From the NCBI GenBank assembly GCA_003149575.1, contig QCWG01000002.1:1-64000 (forward strand): DNA of 64,000 nucleotides, given 5' to 3'. Below, in pieces: positions 16,106-25,900 of the stretch. The notes under the pieces were generated by a model. That model did no database searches. It was not told where the DNA came from and saw nothing but the letters and a program-made list of their open reading frames with translations. The stretch is from Altererythrobacter sp. XM-24bin4. Its GTDB lineage: Bacteria > Pseudomonadota > Alphaproteobacteria > Sphingomonadales > Sphingomonadaceae. The first letter of the stretch is position 1; every line of letters begins with the position of its first letter. Position numbers and translations under genes: made by a program.

Positions 16106-16917
16106 TGTACGTCCTGCCTAGTATCTATCAGTTCAGCCGTTGTTCCTGGGATCACGCTTAGATCCTGATTTTCGATTTTGGCGATCACTTCAATGAGACC
16201 GCTCGATGGATCTGCCACAGGAGCGACATAGACTACCACTGCGTGCCGCTGCAGCTCTTGACCGTTCTGCCAGACCCGCAGTGTGGCGTCCTGCCCTTCC
16301 TCAAAGCGGCCTTCGTCTGCGACCGAGAAGTTACCACGAAACTTAATCTCAGATACATTCACTAGCTCAATAATAGTCTCTTGCGGCGTCACAGTTTCAC
16401 CGATTGCTACATTGATTTGAGTGACGATTCCTTCAGTTGGAGCCAAAAGCTGGCGGCGCTCGTAGTTCTCTTCCGCAAGGTCAAAGTCGATCGCTTCCCG
16501 GCGCTTTTTTTCACGCAGCGCCAAGAGCTGTGATTGTGCGGTCATTAGGGCGATTTGCTCATCCTGTACCTGTTTGTGCGAAACGCCCCCATCCGCAAGT
16601 AGTGTGCGAGCTTTTTCAAGCTGGTCCGAAAGAATGTTAATGCGCTCTTCAAGTTCGGTAATCGCGGAACGATCCTCCAAGGCTATCTTCTTGCTGCGTC
16701 GGTCAAGTTCTTCTATACGCCGATCCAGTATGATGAGAGACGCACCGGCAATTACGCGGCTGCCTTCTGTCACTGTTATCGTTTCAACTCGACCGGTCTC
16801 TGTCATGCTAAGCGAGACCGTGGTAATAGGTTCAGTAACACCGACGGCAACGGTTGCCGCAAGCAACAGGTTTGGTAAAATTAAAAAAGTGGTTGCAAGA
16901 CAAAAAATATCTCTCAT
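16102..16917 (-). CDS. HlyD/membrane-fusion-type periplasmic adaptor
   Basis: The 271-residue protein begins with a signal peptide or N-terminal anchor (FCLATTFLILPNLLLAA). A lipoyl-like half-motif (TGRVETITVTEGSRVIAGAS) is followed by a helical hairpin at about 65-150, the second lipoyl half (LLAPTEGIVTQINVAIGETV) and a beta-barrel domain. This is the minimal RND/type I adaptor layout that docks on TolC. It begins 8 nt after tolC and overlaps the next gene by 4 nt. It is the smallest of three adaptor-type proteins in this operon. Confidence 0.87.
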   Translation of the reverse strand: MRDIFCLATTFLILPNLLLAATVAVGVTEPITTVSLSMTETGRVETITVTEGSRVIAGASLIILDRRIEELDRRSKKIALEDRSAITELEERINILSDQLEKARTLLADGGVSHKQVQDEQIALMTAQSQLLALREKKRREAIDFDLAEENYERRQLLAPTEGIVTQINVAIGETVTPQETIIELVNVSEIKFRGNFSVADEGRFEEGQDATLRVWQNGQELQRHAVVVYVAPVADPSSGLIEVIAKIENQDLSVIPGTTAELIDTRQDVQ

Positions 16918-16925
16918 AGAGTTAC

Positions 16926-18530
16926 TTATGTCCTGAAAAGTCTTTTATCTTTTACAATTTCTCTCAAACGGCCCTGTGTCGCCATCAGCAAAATCCAAGC
17001 TTTTGCGTGAGCAATTTGGGCTTTGTTGGCAGTTGCTTGCGCATCGAGCGCACGTTCCTGCGCGCGTAGAATCTGGATTATATCGCTCCTTCCCTGTTTA
17101 AAGCGGTCTCTCTCTGTCTTAAACTGAGCATTTTGGCGCTCCGCGATCCCTTGCCAAGTTGTCCACTGCTCACCGGTGCTTTGCACTGAGTGGCGTTGGA
17201 ACGCGATCTCATTTTCAATCTGTAGGCGCAAATCTTGAGTTTGAATCAAGACGTTTTCGCGCGCCAGCATGGCCTGCCGCAATGCAGCTTTCCCAAGCGA
17301 GTTCCCTCGCAATGGCAATTCCAATTCTACACCAAAACGCACGGTGGAGTTGCTTGTCAAGCCTTTGGCTGAAAGCGACGAGCCCAGTGTTCCTGCTTTC
17401 TCAGAAAGGCCGAGTTCTAGCACAAGATCAGCGCGGGGCCGTGTCTTGTTTTGCGCAGTAACCACATCAATATCCGCCTGACGGTTGCGTACGAGCTGCG
17501 CTTGGTAATCGGCGCGGTTGTCTAGTGCGAGGCGTATGCATGTATCAAGTGCACAGGGCAACAGCGCATGCAATGGTAGCAACGTAGCATCAAATCGAAA
17601 TGACTTCTTACCGGATGCTCGCATCCCTGCTAGCGTCAATACATCGTTTTTGTATCGTGCGAATTGCTGGTCGGTTTCGGATTTTACCGCGACTATCTGA
17701 TCGAGTGCGTTCTCTATCTCGAATAGTGCAGATGTGGGCAGGCGCCCTCGCTCTATGAGCTGTTTACTCAGTGATAATAGGTTGGTTAATATGCTGATAC
17801 GCTTGGCAAGATTGTCGCTCAGTTGTTGCGCCCCGACTGAGTCGAGGAACAGTAGCGCGGCGCGAGCGGAAAGAGTGTTCTCACCGTCAATCTTGGTCAT
17901 TGTGGCAATTTCGCGACCTAGATCAGCGCGATTGATGCCAGCCATAACCACGTTTTCCCCACGCCCACGTGCTAGAGGTAGATTGAGCACAACACCTAAA
18001 AAGCTACTATACTGATAATCGCGAAGGTCTCCCATCTTCTCGCGCTGGACGCGCGATGTCAGGCTTATAGTAGAACCGTTCTTTATTAGTTTTGTGAGCG
18101 CCACTTCAAGATTTTGGGCTTTGCTAGGGTAGGGGTCCGGGGTGCGCCCGAGAAGCTGATCATCGACCGAAAGAGGTTCGAGACTATTCAATACAGAAAC
18201 TGAACTTGTAAGTAGCGGCTCGAAAATGGCACTTTCTTCCTCAAACTTAGCGTTAGCCAGCGCTATGTCGTTGCTTGCGATCCGAATGCTAGAGTTATTT
18301 TGTTGCAATACCGAAACGAATTCAGGTAAGGACAGTCCATCTTCTAAGTTCGGAACGTCCAAATGTCTATCCGGGGCATGAACTTCGGCTAGCGCAGAAA
18401 TAGCACCTTGCTCCGAGCCCTGAGCCCCGCCAACCAACGGGGAGCACGCGCATATCGCAAATGCCATGAACCCCCCGCCGGTAAGCCGTATACCACGAGA
18501 TGCTATATAACCGTTCCGATACGATTTCAT
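16926..18530 (-). CDS. tolC: TolC family outer-membrane efflux/export channel
   Basis: The 534-residue protein has a signal peptide (GGFMAFAICACSPLVGGAQG) and two long helical-barrel repeats typical of TolC. Markers are LPEFVSVLQQNNSSIRIASN at the start of the first repeat, LDTCIRLALDNRADYQAQLV at the start of the second, and RDRFKQGRSDIIQILRAQER near the end. It would form the trimeric outer-membrane tunnel for the operon's export machine. A near-perfect Shine-Dalgarno sequence (AGGAGGTG, 18533-18540 region) precedes the ATG, and an intrinsic-terminator-like hairpin lies just upstream, so its level may differ from that of sapC2. Confidence 0.9.
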   Translation of the reverse strand: MKSYRNGYIASRGIRLTGGGFMAFAICACSPLVGGAQGSEQGAISALAEVHAPDRHLDVPNLEDGLSLPEFVSVLQQNNSSIRIASNDIALANAKFEEESAIFEPLLTSSVSVLNSLEPLSVDDQLLGRTPDPYPSKAQNLEVALTKLIKNGSTISLTSRVQREKMGDLRDYQYSSFLGVVLNLPLARGRGENVVMAGINRADLGREIATMTKIDGENTLSARAALLFLDSVGAQQLSDNLAKRISILTNLLSLSKQLIERGRLPTSALFEIENALDQIVAVKSETDQQFARYKNDVLTLAGMRASGKKSFRFDATLLPLHALLPCALDTCIRLALDNRADYQAQLVRNRQADIDVVTAQNKTRPRADLVLELGLSEKAGTLGSSLSAKGLTSNSTVRFGVELELPLRGNSLGKAALRQAMLARENVLIQTQDLRLQIENEIAFQRHSVQSTGEQWTTWQGIAERQNAQFKTERDRFKQGRSDIIQILRAQERALDAQATANKAQIAHAKAWILLMATQGRLREIVKDKRLFRT

Positions 18531-18544
18531 AACACCTCCTCGGT

Positions 18545-18573
18545 AAAAAGTGCCTGGACTGTCCCGGGCACTT
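18545..18573 (-). terminator. Terminator or attenuator hairpin between sapC2 and tolC
   Basis: On the minus strand the sequence reads AAGTGCC-C, a GC-rich loop region, GGCACTT and then TTTTTACC: a 7-bp stem (18548-18554 with 18567-18573) followed by a run of T. It sits in the 51-nt gap after the sapC2 stop, directly before the tolC ribosome binding site. As no separate tolC promoter is obvious, it may lower rather than end transcription. Confidence 0.6.
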
Positions 18574-18581
18574 GAAGAAAT

Positions 18582-19403
18582 TCACATAAGACGCTTCTTA
18601 GCAGGTGTGCCTTTTGTCTTTTCGGCACCTCCCTGCGCGTCGTCAACGTCGTCCACCACCTCTTCAGCTGCATCCTTGACTTCTATGTCAGACCCACCTG
18701 ACGAGACAGAACGTTTTGCCAGGCTTTCAAACTGAGCGAGCGACATCAAGTGGGCGTAAATAGCTGGAAGATATTTTTTTTCTCGGATTTCCAAAAATTT
18801 CGCATCGCTCAGATTGTTAAGGCGATCTTCGTTAACAACATAGCAACCCGTGATGTTGCGTGGCTGTTCATTCAGGCTCACTCGCATACTAAGAGGTGTC
18901 AGAAGATTGTTAGCCTGCAAAAATGCAGCAAATTCAGCAGTGAACTGATCCATTTGGTGTAATTCTGCTAAATATCGCTTCACGTTATCAATTATAGGCT
19001 CCGCCTCGCCTTCTGCATTGAACAGAGAGGCGCCATCATCTTCATTCACAAGATCGCTACCTTCATCAACACAGACGATGAAACGATCGCCTTCAGCAGA
19101 AGGAGCTAGAGCGAAGGGATAACGTCGAATGATGGCAGGGATATATGGTGCGTCCCATTTGCCACTGTCATTTATAAATGCATTACGACCTGCTTCCATG
19201 CCGAGGAGAGCAATCGCCTTGAAGCCTTCAGTCTGCTTGTCCTCTAGGAACACAATCGGATAGTTCCCCGAAGCCCGAACGAATTCGTGCACAGTGACAT
19301 AGGCAAGATGAAACTCCTTGGCGAAATGGAAATCGCTGGACTGTTTGATCTTTGTTTTGGCGTGACGCTCTTTGTTTATTGGCGCGACATTCTGGAACAT
19401 TTC
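18582..19403 (-). CDS. sapC: SapC family protein (copy 2, start of export operon)
   Basis: The 273-residue protein carries the SapC pattern: FVRASGNYPIVFLEDKQTEG, YIPAIIRRYPFALAPSAEGD and GASLFNAEGEAEPII. A helical half follows, and then a tail that is acidic (EVKDAAEEVVDDVDD) and finally lysine-rich (TPAKKRLM), which copy 1 lacks. I start at the ATG at 19403, which has GGAG 9 nt upstream; ATGs at 19436 and 19418 lack a proper Shine-Dalgarno sequence. No signal peptide is seen, so it is probably cytoplasmic. It is the first gene of the operon and lies back-to-back with the giant gene, which supports a dedicated escort or regulatory role for that product. Confidence 0.85.
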   Translation of the reverse strand, partial: EMFQNVAPINKERHAKTKIKQSSDFHFAKEFHLAYVTVHEFVRASGNYPIVFLEDKQTEGFKAIALLGMEAGRNAFINDSGKWDAPYIPAIIRRYPFALAPSAEGDRFIVCVDEGSDLVNEDDGASLFNAEGEAEPIIDNVKRYLAELHQMDQFTAEFAAFLQANNLLTPLSMRVSLNEQPRNITGCYVVNEDRLNNLSDAKFLEIREKKYLPAIYAHLMSLAQFESLAKRSVSSGGSDIEVKDAAEEVVDDVDDAQGGAEKTKGTPAKKRLM

Positions 19404-19685
19404 ATGTTTCTCCATCTTGCTGGCTGCGTTGCACATCTTGGTTGGCGGATCGCCTTGTTAAGTAGAGTGCCCATGCCCGACAATGACGAGCTCTTTTGAC
19501 CTTGTTGCCGGGACAATTAAGAATTCAGACGATCCCATTTGAAATATTGATATCATCACTTGGAGTGTCGCTAATACTGGCAAAATGCCGTCTGTTCAAT
19601 GGGGGGCATCGGCGGTGAGACTGGCGTCCGAAAGATAATAGTAAGATATTGAAAAAAATACAAAAAAATTGAGACTGCATTGTGC

Positions 19686-19713
19686 TTGACCGAGGATCTT
19701 CGGTTTGTAATAA
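19686..19713 (+). promoter_or_regulatory. Candidate sigma-70-type promoter of the giant gene
   Basis: TTGACC (19686-19691) and TAATAA (19708-19713) are 16 bp apart. If used, the mRNA would have a 5' leader of about 230 nt. The -10 box is a poor match, so this is only a candidate. Confidence 0.3.
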
Positions 19714-19940
19714 CGTGATTTGCGTCATTGGGCGCTCACCATGCTTGAAGGATTGTATGGTCGACGAGTGGCGATTGGCGGTGCTGGCCTCTACCTGTTT
19801 AGGCATCGTGGTTTGAGAAAAGACTTTCGTCCCTCCCAGCGCCTGGGGTTGATCGCACAGTTTTTTAGGCGTTGGGATTGTGCTGCGGGCGGATTTGATC
19901 TGTGCGAGCGCTTCCGAGGATTTGATGGGTAACGTTGGCG

Positions 19941-19946
19941 AAGGAG
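19941..19946 (+). promoter_or_regulatory. Ribosome binding site of the giant gene
   Basis: AAGGAG lies 7 nt before the ATG at 19954. It fixes the start just upstream of the LEPR-XLL-type motif, as in other proteins of this kind. Confidence 0.85.
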
Positions 19947-19953
19947 CCCTATA

Positions 19954-22900
19954 ATGAAGAAAAGATTTCCCTTATCCTCCGGTGGCGCCTCAATCTCGAA
20001 CCGGCACTGGAGGCGTAATCGCGGCAAGCTCGATCGGCTAGAAGATCGAGTGCTTTTGTCGGCCGATCCATTGCTTCAGCACAACAAAGAAGCAGACGAA
20101 GGTGCCGCACAACTAAACTTTTCGGTGCCGCGTGCCGAAACAGCGGTGTCGAGTTTTGAGGGTCTGGACCGTTCTAGAGTCAAGATCGATCTGTCCCAAT
20201 TTGGCCCTGGAGTAGAGCAAAACGCTGCTCTGTCAGAAGCTGGTGAAGTACTAGAGCTCAACGTTGTTTTCGATGAAATCGAATTGGGTCTTGGTGAGGC
20301 GGATTCATCCGATCTTCGGCTTACGCAGAGTGGTGATAAGTTGTTGCTTTCGGGTGATAATATTCGCGATATTTTGTTCACAGCGCCTAGCGCTGCGCTC
20401 ACGATTTCGGGTGAGGGGGGGGTCGACTCGCTCTCTGTTGGTGCTATTGCTCTTGATACTGAATCTGTGTCCATTGATGTCGAGCGGATTTTGGTTGGCA
20501 GTTCTTCTGTGATTTCTACCACGGGTGACCTGACCTTGGCTGCGGCAGCGAGCGACACAATTGAGCGGGTGCAAGACGATTTTGTAGATAGTGTGGCTGC
20601 GCTCTTTGCGTCCAATGCTGTGGTTGCAGAGCTATCGGTGCTGGGTCAGATTAGAGTTGGGGGCGACTTATTGCTGACTGCGCTGTCTAACCTTTCACTT
20701 TCGATAAGTAGCAAAGGTTCAGTCGATGGCGTCGTGGTTGATCCCAACGTGCAAGCGCACGTTTTTGTTGGTGATGAAAGCGCGGTCAGTGCGAAATCAG
20801 TCACGATGCGATCAGGCTCGACGGCCAAAATTGCCGTTGCTTCGGCTAACTCACTAGGCGTTTTGTCGGTAGATCTATCGCAGAGCGCTACCACTAGTGT
20901 GGCCGGCGGTGCCAATTTGACCATCACACAGCCCTCGACTGATACGCCCAAGCTTACGCTTGATTCCTATGCGACCACGCAGCTTGATCTCAGCGTTGCG
21001 CCAGGCTCGGCTGAGGGCAATGTCGACGCGTCGGCGCTTGAAAACGGCGGGTTCGGTCTGGTTCTTTCGGATGTTTCTGTGTCCCGACAGGTGGCGTCGG
21101 TATTGGGTGATCGTACCACGCCTTTCCTGATGGGTGATCAGTCAAGTCCGGTCAGCGGTATTGTGCAGGTGGGCGCGACGGTGGCCGATGGTTCCGAGGG
21201 TGGGATTGTGCTTGATGTCGCGTCGGATTTCCTTGGCGTTCAGATGCTTTCAGTTACTGATGAGGTAGACGCCATCGTCCAGAATGCTGAGCTTTTTGCC
21301 GACACACTGAACGTTCTGGCGCTTAACGAAGCCAGCGCGGCCTCTACGGCGAAAGTGGTGCAACAACAGGCCGGCGGGCATGTTTATGCAGCCGTTCTCG
21401 ACACTGATGCCAACCTTTTTGTTGAGACCAACGTTGTTGCGGTTGATGCGGCGCGCTTTGAGGCAACTTCCGGCGGATTAGCGGTTGATCTTGCGGTTTT
21501 CAATGGAGTCAGCCTTGGTGTGGCTTACGCAACTAATACATGGTCGCGTGAGGTCATTGCTCTTGTTGAAAACTCGATTCTGAACACAGGGCACCTTTCA
21601 GTTTTGGCGCAAGCTCTTAGTGATCTAAGCGCCGAAGCTCAGTCCCAGGTGGTGGTCGAACCGGAGGATGACGCCGTTGCGCCGTCTTTTGCAGCCGCCG
21701 GCACCTTAGCTTGGAACCAAGTGACTGGTGCCGTGCGGGCGCTGGTTTCCGATGTCATGGTGGGGGTCATCGACATGGATGTTGCCGCCGAAAACTTCAT
21801 TGCAGCTTCGGCGCAATCGGTAGCCGGTACGGCAATGGCCGGCGAGGGATCGGCAGGTGGTTTAGCGTTGGCCTTCAACTTGGCTGGCTGGGAAGCGTCC
21901 TCTTCGTTGGTGCTGGGCTTTAATTCGCTATTTGGAGGCGACGCTGGGTTTTCCGAGGTACCCTTGGAAACTTCCGCTAGCCTCTACGACAGTTCTGTCG
22001 ATGCAGTCGGCAACGTCACAGTGCGTACGCTTGATGCGATTCACCTCGATGCGGTGATGAATAGTTCTCTGGTCGCTGCGCTGGGTGCCTCTGGTGGTGC
22101 GCTATCGGCGGGTGCGGCGGCGATTTTGGCCTCAAACCGTTTGCGCAGTTTGACGCGGGCACAGGTGCTGGGCGATGTCTATCGCGATGGTGACGTATCA
22201 CCGCTCTATGCTATCAATGCCCTCGGTGACGTTCTGATCTCAGCGACCGACCGTGCGAGCATCACTGCAACTGCAGCAATGGATGTGCAGGGCTCCGATA
22301 GCGGGGTTTCGGCTGGTTCGATGATAGTGCGCAACGATGTACGCACTGATACGCGGTCCGGCTCTGATAGCGTCTATATTAGCACTGGCGGGCAACTCGA
22401 TATATTAGCTGAAACAGAGAGTGAAATCACTGCCGATCTATCGGGTACGGTGGCCGTCGCCGAACCGGCAGCTGAGGCTGGTGGTGGAATGAGCGTCAAT
22501 GCTCTGGTCTCGTCCAACCTTATCCTGACCGATGTGGAGGCTAGCGCAGTTGACAGCTCGTTAGTGATTGGAGGCGACTTTGCGATAGACGCGCGTACGC
22601 GTGCTGCCGTTTTAGCCACCAACACTGCCGTAGCTTCTGGTAGTGGCACGTCTATTGGCGCGACGCTTGCTTTCAACACTTTAGGTTGGCAAGCGCAGAA
22701 CCTTCTTGCGACAGGGCTTGATGCGCTGATCGGCACCAATCTTGGTACAGCGCAGCCACTGCGCACGGTGGCTCATCTTAGCCGTGGTAATGTCGACATT
22801 GGTGGCAATCTTGTGATTGAGGCAGTGCAAGTGCCCCAAATCACTGCCACTATTTCGAACACGGCGAACTCAGCTGAAAGCGCTGGCATGGGCTTCGTGC

Positions 22901-25900
22901 TGGCCAGCAATATGATTGCGCGCGAGGTATCCGCATGGGTTTTGCGGCAGGACCAGCCTAATGGCGACGGTGTACTGATCTCCGTGGGTGGTGACTTAAG
23001 TGTGCTTGCCAGCGATACTTCAGGTGTTTTGGCTGAGATAATCCTTGATGCCAGCGGTGCGACCAGTGGTGTGGGTGGTCTGTTTGCTCGGAACGACGTT
23101 CAGGGTGACGTCACAGTTGATCTGTCGGATCTTGGGCTTCGCGTTAATGGGTCGGTTGACGTTATCGCGCGGGCTGCAGCAACAATCATGGCGCAGATGT
23201 CGGGCGACGTACGCGCCGAAGGTGGCGATGGAAGCGGTTTTGCCGTGAACGCGCTGATCGCGGCCAACACCATTCGTGGAGACGTTTTGGTAACGCTTGC
23301 GCGCAGCCAAGTCGATGCAGGGGCGGACGTCGCGGTTGCGGCGCAGCAGGTAGCACGCATTGAGGCATCCAACAGCGCGAATGCCAGCAGCGAGGGGGCC
23401 GCAGCTGGTGTGACGCTAGCCTTTAATCTGATCGGTTGGCAGGCCGCAAACATCTTCTCGCAGGCGTTTGGCCTGCTTTTGAGTGGTGCGCCAGGTACCG
23501 AAGATGCTGTGCTAGCGCAAGTTGATCTTGACGGTACGGAACTGAGCGCCGATGGCGATGTTGCAGTTTCGGCAGAGGGTGGTTCGGTTATCCTGTCCAA
23601 TTTGCTCAGTGGCGCCACCTCGATGAGCGCCGGAGCGGCGGCCTCATTTGTACTGGCCTCCAACCTGGTTAGTTCGCGGGTGTACATATTTGGTCGTCGC
23701 CACAACGAGGATGAGCCAATCACCGACCTGCGCGCTGAGGGGGAGCTGCGACTGACTGCCGCCGACCGGGCGGAGATTGATGCGACAATAGAGGCGTTTT
23801 CTTCAGCCGCCGCGGGCGTCGCTGTTGGTGGAGTAGTGGCGCGCAATGATGTTCGTGGTGATGTATTAATTGAGTTTTCTGAGGCCAAGCTTGAAGCAGG
23901 GAGCGACCTTGCTGCTGTGGCGCGCTTGGAGGGTGTGATTAACTCCGTGGTCACCGGTAGCGTTGAAGCAGCCGCTGACCCTGAAGCCGAGGGCGCTGCG
24001 GGTCCACTTGCTATTAATGCTGTAATCGCAACCAATGCAGTGCTGAGCGGCGCGCATGTGCTGGTCACGGATGGTCTGGTGCGGTCGGGCGGTGCGACCC
24101 GGATGGCCACAGACACCCCCACCTCCATTACTGCCGAGAACGCTGCTACCGTCACATCCGATGGCATAGCCGCAGGATTAGTGTTGGCTTTCAATACTAT
24201 TGGGCAGGCGCCTTCTAACATCTTCGCGCAGGGCCTCGATGCGCTACTCGGTGGGGTACTGGGAGAGGATGACCCCGTTGCAAGTGAAGTCGTGCTAATC
24301 GGCACCACGGTCAAGACAGGGGGTGACTTCTCTCTCTCCGCTGGAGCGCTTGAAAGTGGGGCCGCGCACGGTGCGCGGATTTTGGCGTCTGTTCTCAACG
24401 AGGCCACAGCGGGCAGCGCCGCAGCCGCTTCAATGGTTTTTGCCACCAACGTGATCAGCACTCGTACCCGTACGCTACTCGCGCTATCGGACTCCGAGAC
24501 TGCCATCGATGCCCCTCTGCTAGGCTTGACGGTTGGGGGACAATTATCGTTGGTTGCGGCCGATGCGGCCGAGATCACGGCCGATATATCGGTGGCCGCC
24601 AGCAGCGAGGGTAGCGCGGCGGTGGGCGGGCTTGTTGCCAACAACGATATCACCACCGATACCCTTGCGGTGATCGACCGGGTTGATGCGCTGGTGGGCG
24701 GGCCTGTGAATGTGCTTGCGGTACAGGACGCGGAGATTAATGCAACGCTTGCTGGAACGACTGTTTCCGCCGGTGAGGAAGATGCCGATACGGGACTGGC
24801 ACTGAATGCGCTCATTGCGTCAAATGCGGTGCGGGGCGATACACTGGCCCACGTTTCACACAGTGAAATGGTGGTGGCCGGGGATGTTACTATTGATGCG
24901 CGCAACCGTGCCGGAATCACTGCGCTCAACGAGGCCACGATGACCTCGGGTGGCTCTGCTGTAGGGGCGACGCTCGCTTTCAACGCGATCGGCTGGCAAA
25001 AGCAGAACATCTTTGCGAAGACGCTTGATGCTCTGATCGGCTCGCAGCTCGGCGCTGAAGCGCCCATGCAGAGTGAGGCCGTTATCGATTCTGGCATGTT
25101 TGACGTGACAGGCGATATGCATGTCAGCGCGCTCACCGAAGGTATGATTGAGGCGAACACTAGCAACGCTGCTTCCTCTCAGGGCGCAGGGGCCGCAGCC
25201 AGCATGGTGCTCGGATCGAACCTTGTGAACACGACTGCTGAAGCAGTGATCCTCGATGTTGCGCAAGCTGAAGAATTGGGCGCTGGGCTGCGCCTTGGGG
25301 GCGATCTGTTACTTGAAGCATCGAACGCGCCCGGCGTGATTGCCAACACGCTTGTTTCGGCCAGTTCAGTGGCCGATGTGGACCCCGATGTCGCCGCAGA
25401 ATATGAGCGCGTCGATTTCATGTCTACCGATGGCGAGCAGGAAATCTCCTTCGGATCACAGGTGCAGGTCTCGCTTGATCATGAGGCCGGCGGCGACGGA
25501 GGCGCGCTGTACCGCTATATGGGCACTGATGGTGCCACACTTGATCTTTCGTCGGTCAATTACGGTGATGATGGACAGTGGTACAAACTGGTGCCGCCTC
25601 AGGGCAAGCTGGCCGAGATACTCTCGGCGCTCGAAGCCGCCCAGATGCCGTTTTTCGAGAAATCGGTGTCTTTTGCGGATCTGAGCCTCGCCGGGAGCAC
25701 TTTCGACGTGACCCTCGGTGCTGGGGTTGGCTGGGATAATGTTAACTTTCTTGATTTTCTTGCAGGTGACTACGATCCAGTCGATGCCGGGCTAGAGCGA
25801 ACAGATAACGGGCTTATCGTCACCTTGCCCTCGGTGAATGTCGGTGGCCGAGAACTTCTTGGGCCAACGCTTGACCTTACGATCGACCTGCCAAACCCGA

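Larger units (their letters stand above)
19404..19953. promoter_or_regulatory. Divergent regulatory region between export operon and giant gene
   Basis: This 550-bp gap must hold promoters in both directions. The central part, about 19640-19675, is strongly AT-rich with two runs of A (on the minus strand, T). Short frames are present but none has a ribosome binding site or protein-like composition. The gap is long compared with the compact operon, which suggests regulation of both transcripts from one region, perhaps also a long 5' leader for the giant mRNA. Confidence 0.55.

Noticed and set aside
9479..19403. Ordinary type I secretion or RND efflux operon
   Set aside because: TolC and HlyD proteins are present, but there is no ABC ATPase and no RND pump. 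The ATPase is SecA-like and the inner-membrane part is an M50 fusion.
19720..19932. 70-codon frame upstream of the giant gene
   Set aside because: It has no ribosome binding site and random-looking composition, and it lies in the expected promoter/leader region.
23100..25166. Long open frame of 688 codons on the minus strand
   Set aside because: It is antisense to the giant gene and mirrors its codon bias. It has a low-complexity Ser/Ala/Thr composition, no ribosome binding site and no recognisable domain.
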